Of a stretch of DNA of 6,040 bases, positions 1 through 6,040 are shown piece after piece (the stretch's first letter is position 1; every line of letters starts with the position of its first letter). A model generated the notes under the pieces. That model had not been told where the DNA came from. It saw only the letters and a list, made by a program, of their open reading frames with translations, and did not search any database. Source of the DNA: Bacteroidota bacterium (GTDB lineage: Bacteria; Bacteroidota; Bacteroidia; M30B66); NCBI GenBank assembly GCA_947497195.1, contig CANMGM010000153.1:1-6040 (forward strand). The letters run 5' to 3'. Made by a program: the position numbers and the translations under genes.

Positions 1-1627
1 GCCATTTTTTGGGTTGGGCGGCAAAACTTAAGGTATGGGTTTGCGTACTTCCATTGCCTACGCCGTTAAAGGTGTTTGAAAAATATCCGTAGCCGTAATT
101 GGCCTGAATAATTCCTTTCGCAAAGCTGCGCGAAAGTTGTGCGCTGGTTCCAAGCGATTGTATGTCGCCGGCTTGTGTACCCGAAACGATGCGAGTGGGA
201 ACAATGGCACCACTGAAATTGCTTTTTAGATGCGTTAAGGTGTAATTGAGAGAGGTATTGTAGCTCGTAATATCGGCCGATGCGCCCAGCGAAGCGCCCA
301 GGTTGCTCATGGCATTATAGCCGAGCACCAGATTAAAATTGTGCGAAAACTTTTTCCCCTTAGCCGTGTAACGCGGCACAATACTAATGGCATTGTTTAC
401 CTGATTGATGCGGGTACTATCGGTAAGTGTTTTAGGAAGTGGACTCTGTGTTAAGCCGTAATTTGAATAATTGAACGATGCGCCCCAGTTGGGTGATGGA
501 TTGAAATTGCCCGCAAGCGAACTAATGTTTCGGGTTGAGGTGCGCAGACGAAGCACTTGCAGATTGTCGCGTTGTTGGCCAAAATTACCGCTAAGCGACA
601 GTCGACTTTTAAATAAATTCAGGGTTAAACCTGCCGCATACTGCTCGATATCGGTTTGAAAGAAATATGCCCCTAGCGTAGTGTACTCATGTTCGATGCG
701 CTTGTAGGTAAATGAAGGTGAAGCGTATTTATGCAAGTACCGGATGCTGCTCTCTCCGGCAATGCGCACATTGGTGCTAAACCGCGGAAGCAGGATGCGC
801 TCGGCCCAGTCGCGCAGTTTTTCGTCGGCTATAAAAACGGTATCGGCATTTAAATCGCGTGTTAAAGCGCTAATGGCCCAGTCGTTTCGGAGTTGAATTT
901 TCTTCGCAATCTTAAAACTCGAATTGATTGCGAAAACAGCATTTTCTTTAGGCAAAACAAAATTTTTAGTCGAATCTGAACCCGAAGCGGGTGTAAACCA
1001 TTTTTCTTTGTTGTACCCTTCCGGTAAAATATCATTCGCTCTAAAGAAGATAAAATCGAAAAACTGCTCTTTCTTTCCGAATCCAATTTTAACCGCATAG
1101 CCCCTACGTTCAAATGAGCAATTTTCGCGTTCGTTCAGGAATGTTAATGGATCATTGTTCAGTCCAACCGGACGCACAAGCCGGCGCAATCTGCCGTACA
1201 TCCCTCCTACCCGAAACCAGCCCAGTTGCAAATCAGCACCAATTCCGGTAAAACGTTGCCCCGAAAGCGAATAGTTACTGAGCTTCATTGATGAGCTTCC
1301 CAAATACACCGTTCCCCACTTAAACCGCGGCGCTATGCCTATCTGATTAAACGGTTGTTGAACTGTAAATACCTGATTGGAGTACAACACATTGAATGGC
1401 ATGGTCATGCCTTTGATGTCGAGTGCCGGCGCACCGCTTATTGAATACATAAATGGTTGCTGACGCGGATCGCCGCCCCTGTTTCGATAATATTGACCCG
1501 AAACGGTTAATCCCGAAGAAAACCCAATCCAAGGCTTACGACCGTTGTTATTGTCTGCAAAGGCCGAGTTTAGCCCAAGTAATAACATAAAAACGTTAAT
1601 GAAATTTATTCGGGCGAATAAAGGCAT
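1..1627 (-). CDS. Putative outer-membrane beta-barrel protein of unknown function (C-terminus cut by window edge)
   Basis: An uninterrupted frame reads from an ATG at 1625-1627 down to the left edge: 542 codons without a stop, so the gene is partial at its 3' end. The first 24 residues look like a Sec signal peptide: a short N-terminal region with one Arg, a hydrophobic core (residues 9-19) and an Ala-Phe-Ala end, giving predicted cleavage between residues 24 and 25. The mature part is rich in alternating polar/hydrophobic stretches with many Tyr, Phe, Asn, Ser and Gly, as in outer-membrane barrels. A block at residues 99-150 (PRFKWGTVYLG, then SLSGQRFTGIGADL and GGMYGRL) resembles a conserved segment I associate with uncharacterised Bacteroidota surface proteins. 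No TonB box, plug or enzymatic motif was recognised. The start is supported by the signal peptide; Met14 would leave a very short one. No Shine-Dalgarno is visible. It lies 114 bases downstream of the permease gene on the same strand. Reading frame and export are fairly sure; barrel fold is inferred; function unknown. Confidence 0.85.
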   Translation of the reverse strand, partial: MPLFARINFINVFMLLLGLNSAFADNNNGRKPWIGFSSGLTVSGQYYRNRGGDPRQQPFMYSISGAPALDIKGMTMPFNVLYSNQVFTVQQPFNQIGIAPRFKWGTVYLGSSSMKLSNYSLSGQRFTGIGADLQLGWFRVGGMYGRLRRLVRPVGLNNDPLTFLNERENCSFERRGYAVKIGFGKKEQFFDFIFFRANDILPEGYNKEKWFTPASGSDSTKNFVLPKENAVFAINSSFKIAKKIQLRNDWAISALTRDLNADTVFIADEKLRDWAERILLPRFSTNVRIAGESSIRYLHKYASPSFTYKRIEHEYTTLGAYFFQTDIEQYAAGLTLNLFKSRLSLSGNFGQQRDNLQVLRLRTSTRNISSLAGNFNPSPNWGASFNYSNYGLTQSPLPKTLTDSTRINQVNNAISIVPRYTAKGKKFSHNFNLVLGYNAMSNLGASLGASADITSYNTSLNYTLTHLKSNFSGAIVPTRIVSGTQAGDIQSLGTSAQLSRSFAKGIIQANYGYGYFSNTFNGVGNGSTQTHTLSFAAQPKKW

Positions 1628-1646
1628 TATGCTATAGTTTGTGAGG

Positions 1647-1654
1647 CAAAACTA
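1647..1654 (-). promoter_or_regulatory. Candidate Bacteroidota -7 element for the barrel-protein gene
   Basis: On the minus strand this reads TAGTTTTG, an exact match to the TAnnTTTG -7 consensus of the Bacteroidota primary sigma factor. It lies 19 bases before the ATG at 1627, so transcription would start about 13 bases before the gene. No good TTTG -33 box is present at the usual spacing (only a TTTA, 18 bases upstream). The motif is short and AT-rich, so chance is possible, but its place in the only real intergenic gap of the window supports it. Confidence 0.4.
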
Positions 1655-1677
1655 AACTACAGTTTTTTAAAATAAAT

Positions 1678-1688
1678 CCCACAATGGG
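1678..1688 (-). terminator. Very weak hairpin with T-rich tail after the permease gene
   Basis: On the minus strand, CCCA-TTG-TGGG can form a 4-bp stem with a 3-base loop, followed by ATTTATTTT. It lies about 50 bases after the permease stop codon, where a terminator would be expected. The stem is short, so this is a tentative call; read-through into the barrel-protein gene is equally possible. Confidence 0.15.
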
Positions 1689-1741
1689 GGGATGCCAATC
1701 AAACTACACGCGTTAATTAGGTAAAATCACCAATACTAGCA

Positions 1742-2968
1742 TTAAGTAAATCGCATGGTGCGCGCAGGTTTGAATTTCGATACGAGTAACGATGGAAAAA
1801 TCAGACATGACATCGATACCGCAAAAAAACCGGCGTTTAAGAAAAGAACACGAATAAAATCGAGATGGATGGGCACGTACTTCAAATAATATGTTGCCTC
1901 ATTCAGCTCAATCAGATTATACTCTTTTTGAAGGAAACAAAGGCTTAATGCTAAAAGGTTTCCAAAAAACAAACCTTTAAGTGTCATTGCAGCAGCCTGA
2001 TACAAGAAAATACCGGAAATCTGTCCGTTGCTTGCCCCGAGCGCTTTTAAAATTCCAATCATCTGTATTCGTTCAAGGATAAGAATAAGAAGCGATGTAA
2101 CTGTATTTATAACCGATACTATGAGCATCAAAACAATCACAATCACAACATTTGTATCGATGAGGCTTAGCCAGCCAAAAAGCTGCGGATAGAGTTCTTC
2201 GATATCTTCACTTGTTAAGTCGGCAGGTATATGCTTATAAACCGCTTCATTTACAGCGCGGTAATCATATCCTTCTTTTACATCGATTTCGATACCACCA
2301 ATTCGTTCATCGGGCCAGTTATTAAGCTTCTGAATGATGCGTAAATCGCCGATTATATACACCTGATCAAAATCCTGATCACCCAATCCGGTTTCGTAAA
2401 TACCGCTAATTTTTAACTTCCGGGCTTTAGGCGGATCCTGCACGAAATACAGAATAATGCTACTATCGGGAGCAAGATGGAATTTAGAAGCGAGGCTTTT
2501 CGAAATGAGAATCTCCTTGGAGCTCGCAGAATCGGCAAAGGAAGGCATTCGACCCGCCACGAGGTGCTTTTTGAAAAAAGGCAAGGTGTTTTCGGCATCA
2601 ACTCCTTTAAACAAAACACCCTCTACTAACTCATCTGATTTAACAATCCCAGGTTTTCGTGCAAACCGAAAAACAGATTCAACTCCTTCAATGCCATTAA
2701 TTTCGTTCAGCAATTTTGCATTGGCATCAAATGGACTAACTTCTAATGAATTGTTGGAATCGTATTTGGAGATTTGAATATGCGATGCAAATCCGATAAC
2801 TTTTCCGCGGATTTCACGCTGAAAACCGGTTACTATGGCCAAAGCAACAATCATGATGCAGATTCCCAGGGAAATACCAATTGTTGCAATTCCCACTGCA
2901 GTACCCGTTGCACGTTGTTTACGTCCCGCTTTCAGCAGCCGCCTTGCTATAAATTTAGAAAAACTCAA
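1742..2968 (-). CDS. LolC/LolE/FtsX-like ABC transporter permease
   Basis: This is an integral inner-membrane subunit of an ABC transporter of the MacB/FtsX/LolCE type, which in this architecture passes mechanical force from a cytoplasmic ATPase to a periplasmic domain, for example to release lipoproteins. With the TTG start at 2968 it has 408 residues, close to the family length of about 400. Order: cytoplasmic lead with FIARRL (about 6-11), TM1 (about 27-49) ending in VTGFQ, a periplasmic MacB-like domain (about 50-268, with KVIGFASHIQI just after TM1), then three TM segments (about 273-297, 318-346, 375-397). The cytoplasmic loop ERIQMIGILKALGAS (299-313) is the FtsX-family signature that contacts the ATPase. 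No ATG is available upstream before an in-frame TAA at 3011-3013. TTG at 2968 gives the usual short lead before FIARRL; TTG at 2992 would add eight residues and overlap the divergent gene. No partner ATPase is encoded here. The family call is firm; lipoprotein export (lolE-like) is inferred. Confidence 0.92.
   Translation of the reverse strand: MSFSKFIARRLLKAGRKQRATGTAVGIATIGISLGICIMIVALAIVTGFQREIRGKVIGFASHIQISKYDSNNSLEVSPFDANAKLLNEINGIEGVESVFRFARKPGIVKSDELVEGVLFKGVDAENTLPFFKKHLVAGRMPSFADSASSKEILISKSLASKFHLAPDSSIILYFVQDPPKARKLKISGIYETGLGDQDFDQVYIIGDLRIIQKLNNWPDERIGGIEIDVKEGYDYRAVNEAVYKHIPADLTSEDIEELYPQLFGWLSLIDTNVVIVIVLMLIVSVINTVTSLLILILERIQMIGILKALGASNGQISGIFLYQAAAMTLKGLFFGNLLALSLCFLQKEYNLIELNEATYYLKYVPIHLDFIRVLFLNAGFFAVSMSCLIFPSLLVSKFKPARTMRFT
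2950..2957 (+). promoter_or_regulatory. Candidate -7-like element for the muramidase-regulator pair, inside the permease gene
   Basis: TAAATTTA differs from the Bacteroidota -7 consensus TAnnTTTG only at the last base and ends 17 bases before the muramidase ATG at 2975. A TTTC at 2930-2933 could be a poor -33 box. It lies within the first codons of the divergent permease gene, where a plus-strand promoter would have to be because there is essentially no intergenic space. Weak motif match, supported mainly by position. Confidence 0.25.
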
Positions 2969-2974
2969 ACGGAT

Positions 2975-4204
2975 ATGTCTTACGCCGCCCAAATTAGGAA
3001 TTTCCCAGTATTAATTGCTTTTTGTTTTCTCGTTTCGCATGCGTGCTGCTCCCAAAACCAGGTGGGGAAGACTGCTATAGCCGATTCAAAAGGTTCGCAA
3101 ATGGCCATTACCGGAGCCGAACAATTTTTCGAGTACCTGCCAATGCTAAAGAACAAGCGTGTAGCCTTGGTTGCCAATCACACTTCGCTGGTCGATGGCA
3201 GGCATCTGGTCGATACGCTGCGTAGCCAGGGCGTGAACATTGTAAGCGTTTTCGCCCCCGAACACGGTTTTCGGGGAGCTGCTGATGCTGGCGAGAAAAT
3301 AGCATCGGGAAAAGATCCTAAAACGGGATTGCCGGTTGTTTCGCTTTACGGAGAAAACAAGAAGCCAACTGCTGCTCAGTTGAAAGACATTGGAATCGTA
3401 GTATTCGACATTCAGGATGTGGGTGCACGTTTTTACACCTACATTTCGACGCTGAGCTATGTGATGGAAGCCTGTGCAGAGCAGAACATTCCGGTGCTGG
3501 TGCTCGACCGCCCGAATCCGAACGGGCATTATTTCGATGGTCCCATTCTTGAACCGGCCTACGCATCGTTTGTGGGCTTACACCCTGTTCCAATCGTACA
3601 CGGTATGACCGTTGGCGAATATGCCAACATGGTGAATGGTGAAGCATGGCTTAAAAACGGGAAAAAGTGCAGCCTGTCCGTGATTCCATGCAAATACTGG
3701 AAACACGGCGATTTTTACACCGTTGATGTTCCGCCATCTCCCAACCTGAAAAGCATGAATGCCATTTACCTGTATCCTAGCCTGTGTTTGTTCGAAGGAA
3801 CGCCTGTGAGTTTGGGACGCGGTACACCAAAACCCTTCGAAGTAATTGGCTTTCCCGGTAACAAGGAAGGAACGTACACATTTACACCTGTTTCTGGCCC
3901 GGGCAGTAAAAATCCTCCACATATGAACGCCGAATGCAAAGGCTTCGACTTGAGCGGATTTGGCGAAGGATTTATCCGCGAAAAAGGCAAGTTGCATCTC
4001 TTCTGGCTGCTTTCAATGTACCAGTCGGCTCCCGACAAAACAACGTTCTTTACCCCATTTTTCGATAAACTGGCAGGTACCGATAAGCTGAGAAAGCAGA
4101 TTGAAAGCGGAAAAACCGAAGCAGAAATTCGTGAAAGCTGGACTGCCGGATTGGAAAAATTTTCCTTAATTCGAAAGAAATACCTACTCTACCCCGAAAA
4201 ATGA
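2975..4204 (+). CDS. namZ: NamZ-family (DUF1343, GH171) exo-beta-N-acetylmuramidase, exported
   Basis: Characterised relatives (Bacillus subtilis NamZ/YbbC, Tannerella forsythia NamZ) remove terminal N-acetylmuramic acid from peptidoglycan fragments in cell-wall recycling. The product has 409 residues. Residues 1-23 form an export signal with hydrophobic core 9-20; a Cys pair follows (24-25), so it may be a lipoprotein, although SHAC is a poor lipobox and signal peptidase I cleavage after Ala23 is also possible. Family motifs run in order: ANHTS (67-71), APEHGFRG (94-101), FDIQDVGARFYTY (144-156), LDRPNPNGH (178-186), PVPIVHGMTVGEY (204-216), PPSPNLKS (253-260) and CLFEGTPVSLGRGT (271-284). 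The Glu of PEHG is the expected key acidic residue, from memory of the family. The ATG at 2975 is chosen because the signal peptide starts there; the frame stays open upstream to 2774, but that part is antisense to the permease and has no family features. The stop overlaps the next start as ATGA. The family is certain; exact substrate is inferred. Confidence 0.93.
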   Translation: MSYAAQIRNFPVLIAFCFLVSHACCSQNQVGKTAIADSKGSQMAITGAEQFFEYLPMLKNKRVALVANHTSLVDGRHLVDTLRSQGVNIVSVFAPEHGFRGAADAGEKIASGKDPKTGLPVVSLYGENKKPTAAQLKDIGIVVFDIQDVGARFYTYISTLSYVMEACAEQNIPVLVLDRPNPNGHYFDGPILEPAYASFVGLHPVPIVHGMTVGEYANMVNGEAWLKNGKKCSLSVIPCKYWKHGDFYTVDVPPSPNLKSMNAIYLYPSLCLFEGTPVSLGRGTPKPFEVIGFPGNKEGTYTFTPVSGPGSKNPPHMNAECKGFDLSGFGEGFIREKGKLHLFWLLSMYQSAPDKTTFFTPFFDKLAGTDKLRKQIESGKTEAEIRESWTAGLEKFSLIRKKYLLYPEK

Positions 4205-4689
4205 AAAATCGCATTGTACCCGGTTTTGAACTTGCCTTTGAAAGTCCCGGAAACTCAACCGGTTTTTCTGTTTGGCAACTTTCTAACCTCTGGCAACGAA
4301 AAATAAGGGAAAGGCTCGATCCGCATGGCGTTACCCATGTTCAATTTCTTTTGCTGAATTGTTTGGCTACTTTAAATAAAAATCAACCTTACGCTATAAC
4401 GCAGCGCATGCTTTCGGCCTTTTCGGGTTGCGATAAAATGATGACATCAAAAGTGTTGCGCACTTTGGAAAGCCGTAAGCTGGTACAGCGAAAAAACCAT
4501 CATTCTGATACTCGCTCCAGGTCGCTATTGCTCACCGCAAAGGGGATGGAAGTTTTGCAACAGGCCACGGCATCATTCCAATTGGCAGAAGCCGAAGTAT
4601 TCGAAAGTCTCGGTAAAAAAGAAAAAGGATTCGGAAAGAAGCTCAGAAAACTTGTGCATCAGCACAACACAGATAGCAGCTCCGATTAA
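4201..4689 (+). CDS. MarR-family winged-helix transcriptional regulator
   Basis: A 162-residue protein, normal for MarR repressors, which bind DNA as dimers and often release it when a small ligand binds. The N-terminal helix carries FSVWQLSNLWQRKIRERLD (22-40), part of the dimerisation region, followed by GVTHVQFLLLNCLATL (43-58). The winged helix-turn-helix spans about 64-112: recognition helix near DKMMTSKVLRTLES (78-91) and wing with HSDTRSRSLLLTAKG (101-115), where Asp103 and Arg105 match the conserved wing D-x-R. The C-terminal helices (116-153) complete the dimer interface; the last residues are Ser/Asp-rich and probably disordered. No ligand class can be read from the sequence. Its ATG overlaps the muramidase stop as ATGA and there is no Shine-Dalgarno, so translation is probably coupled to the upstream gene. 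Autoregulation of the pair is likely but unproven. The stop lies two bases from the end of the convergent mrp gene. Confidence 0.93.
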   Translation: MKNRIVPGFELAFESPGNSTGFSVWQLSNLWQRKIRERLDPHGVTHVQFLLLNCLATLNKNQPYAITQRMLSAFSGCDKMMTSKVLRTLESRKLVQRKNHHSDTRSRSLLLTAKGMEVLQQATASFQLAEAEVFESLGKKEKGFGKKLRKLVHQHNTDSSSD

Positions 4690-4691
4690 TC

Positions 4692-5780
4692 CTAGTGTAC
4701 TTCCTTTTGCGCATGTTTCGCCGCGTTTTGTATAGCGATTTGCTGTACAACACGGCCTGCAAGTGTTATAAACAAACTTGAAAGAACAGAATTGGGCTGC
4801 AGGCTTGCCGGATGACCAAAATCTGCACCTTCTCTAATTCCCTGAACAATCGGAATCTGCCCCAAAAGAGGAACATTTATTTTTTCGGCTAACTCTTTGG
4901 CCCCTTCCTTACCAAAGATATAATACTTGTTTTGAGGCAGTTCTTCGGGAGTAAACCAAGCCATATTCTCGATGATTCCAAGTACCGGAACGTTGATGGA
5001 TGGAATGCGGAACATTGCAACACCTTTTTCAGCATCAGCCAGTGCAACTTTTTGAGGGGTGCTTACCACAATCGCACCGGTAAGCGGAACTCCCGAAACC
5101 AGACTAAGGTGGATGTCGCCTGTACCCGGCGGTAAATCAACAAGCAGATAATCAAGTTCGCCCCAATCTGCGTCGGCAAATAACTGATTTAGCGCTTTTG
5201 AAGCCATGGGCCCCCTCCAGGCAATTGCCTGCGCCGTATCTGCAAAAAAACCTATCGACAATACTTTAACACCATAACTCTCAATCGGCACCATCATTTG
5301 TTTTCCTTCAACCATACGCACCGCCGGCATCTCGCCTTCGACGTTAAACATAATGGGAACTGAGGGGCCGTAAATATCTGCGTCGATCAATCCCACGCGT
5401 GCACCCAATTCGGCAAGTGTAACAGCCAGATTGGCCGCAATTGTAGATTTGCCTACGCCCCCTTTTCCTGAGGAAACCGCAATAATATTCTTTACCCCCG
5501 GAAGCATTGTTCTTTCTTTCTGTCGTGAAGAACTTGTATTGGCGGTCATGCTTACTTCTACTTCGGCATCCTGATGCACATAGTGTTTAATGGCATTTAC
5601 GCATGCATTGTGTATAAAGTCCTTCATCGGGCAAGCCGGCGTTGTGAGAACAACAGTGAAAGAAACCTTATTGCCGTCGATTTGCACATCCTGAATCATA
5701 TTCAATGTAACGAGGTCTTTGCCCAAATCGGGTTCCATTACATTTCCAAGTGCCGAAAGCACATCCTCTCGAAGTATCAT
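4692..5780 (-). CDS. mrp: Mrp/NBP35-family iron-sulfur cluster carrier ATPase with N-terminal MIP18-like domain
   Basis: A cytoplasmic P-loop ATPase of the Mrp/ApbC group, which binds iron-sulfur clusters and passes them to target enzymes. The 362-residue product has the usual fused form. An N-terminal MIP18/DUF59 domain (about 4-78) carries TTPACPMKD (46-54) with Cys50. After a linker (about 80-95) comes the ATPase domain: deviant Walker A SSGKGGVGKS (103-112), switch I-like DADIYGPSVP (133-142), WRGPM (188-192), and Walker B-like LLVDLPPGTGD (212-222). The C-terminal CxxC motif that bridges a cluster in ApbC/NBP35 is absent: the matching stretch after ENMAWF (271-276) reads TPEELPQNKYYIFGKEG, as I recall for other Bacteroidota members. 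The ATG at 5780 is chosen because the MIP18 domain begins at once; a GTG at 5810 would add ten residues and overlap the cvpA stop. There is a 26-base gap after cvpA, suggesting one transcript. Confidence 0.95.
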   Translation of the reverse strand: MILREDVLSALGNVMEPDLGKDLVTLNMIQDVQIDGNKVSFTVVLTTPACPMKDFIHNACVNAIKHYVHQDAEVEVSMTANTSSSRQKERTMLPGVKNIIAVSSGKGGVGKSTIAANLAVTLAELGARVGLIDADIYGPSVPIMFNVEGEMPAVRMVEGKQMMVPIESYGVKVLSIGFFADTAQAIAWRGPMASKALNQLFADADWGELDYLLVDLPPGTGDIHLSLVSGVPLTGAIVVSTPQKVALADAEKGVAMFRIPSINVPVLGIIENMAWFTPEELPQNKYYIFGKEGAKELAEKINVPLLGQIPIVQGIREGADFGHPASLQPNSVLSSLFITLAGRVVQQIAIQNAAKHAQKEVH

Positions 5781-5806
5781 ATCTTTTGGTTTTTTAAGGA
5801 AAAACC

Positions 5807-6040
5807 TCACTGCTGTTCAGTCTGAGGCAAAATATCAGGCAAATTAACTGCATTGTGACCAATTTGTTCGATACCGGGCGACAATTTCGACCCAATATTT
5901 ATTAGTGTCGCTGCAGTTTTTGAATTCTGTATCAACTCCATTTGCCCTATTCTACTGCCCGAAAGCAAGGCCAGAATAATGCAGATAAAAACCAAATATT
6001 TAAGGACGCCGAAAACACCTCCGGCGATTCGGTTCAACAA
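5807..6040 (-). CDS. CvpA-family membrane protein, C-terminal fragment (5' end outside window)
   Basis: The frame is open to the right edge and ends at a TGA (5807-5809), leaving 77 visible residues; the true start lies outside. The fragment begins LLNRIAGGVFGVLKYLVFI, the pattern at the start of the last transmembrane helix of CvpA (colicin V production) proteins, with the helix at about residues 10-29 of the visible part (FGVLKYLVFICIILALLSGS). A polar tail of about 45 residues follows, probably cytoplasmic or periplasmic and poorly conserved. CvpA proteins are small inner-membrane proteins with about four helices, tied in other bacteria to envelope homeostasis and colicin V export; the biochemical role is unsettled. 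The spacing to mrp suggests co-transcription. The call rests on the single NR-x-x-G-x-x-FG-x-x-K helix pattern and the gene order, so it is good but not certain. Confidence 0.75.
   Translation of the reverse strand: MLNRIAGGVFGVLKYLVFICIILALLSGSRIGQMELIQNSKTAATLINIGSKLSPGIEQIGHNAVNLPDILPQTEQQ

Noticed and set aside
862..1532. Short minus-strand open frames inside the barrel-protein region
   Set aside because: They are out of frame with the continuous 542-codon reading frame that carries a signal peptide, so they are shadows of it.
1686..1691. Run of six G upstream of the barrel-protein gene as a possible phase-variable tract
   Set aside because: Six bases is too short for frequent slippage and it lies upstream of the candidate promoter core; only variation among reads or strains would revive it.
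2457..2777. Plus-strand open frame of 106 codons
   Set aside because: It is fully antisense to conserved permease sequence and the translation has no recognisable domain or export signal.
2774..2974. In-frame 67-residue N-terminal extension of the muramidase
   Set aside because: It is Cys/Asn-rich, antisense to the well-conserved permease N-terminus, has no family motifs and would bury the signal peptide that begins at 2975.
3146..3997. Several minus-strand open frames opposite the muramidase gene
   Set aside because: They overlap each other and conserved muramidase codons, and show His/Cys/Arg-rich composition typical of shadow frames.
5781..5810. GTG start at 5810 for mrp, overlapping the cvpA stop as GTGA
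   Set aside because: It would add ten Lys/Phe-rich residues before the usual start of the MIP18 domain; the ATG at 5780 fits the family length and N-terminus better.

Overview
The window reads as an ordinary chromosomal segment of a Bacteroidota bacterium. The clues are the Mrp-type ATPase with the C-terminal form common in that phylum, a Bacteroidota-style LolE/FtsX-like permease, an exo-muramidase of the DUF1343/NamZ family, the lack of clear Shine-Dalgarno sequences before most genes, and a TAnnTTTG-type candidate promoter. Placement below phylum (for example near Bacteroidales/Marinilabiliales) is only an impression from the protein sequences.

Layout, left to right. Positions 1-1627 (minus strand) hold one long open frame, cut by the left edge. 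It encodes a secreted, beta-strand-rich protein, most likely an outer-membrane beta-barrel of unknown function. After a 114-base gap with a candidate promoter comes a minus-strand LolC/LolE/FtsX-like ABC transporter permease (1742-2968). Head-to-head with it, only a few bases away, starts a plus-strand pair: a NamZ-family (DUF1343) exo-beta-N-acetylmuramidase (2975-4204) and a MarR-family regulator (4201-4689), overlapping by ATGA. Convergent with this pair, two bases away, is the minus-strand Mrp/NBP35-type iron-sulfur cluster carrier ATPase (4692-5780). Upstream of mrp on the same strand, 26 bases away, is the C-terminal end of a CvpA-family membrane protein (5807-6040), cut by the right edge.

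How the genes may relate. The muramidase-regulator pair is the clearest functional unit: overlapping genes suggest co-transcription and coupled translation, so the MarR protein may control or report on peptidoglycan turnover. The permease and the barrel protein both concern the envelope and lie on the same strand, but nothing in the sequence proves a shared pathway. cvpA and mrp are probably co-transcribed. The segment is very compact: almost all of it is coding, and several promoters must lie inside neighbouring genes.

I see no mobile element, CRISPR array, tRNA, rRNA or phage gene. The window does not show a clear new defence or biosynthetic system; the best leads are the uncharacterised barrel protein, the muramidase-MarR coupling and the almost gapless divergent start region.
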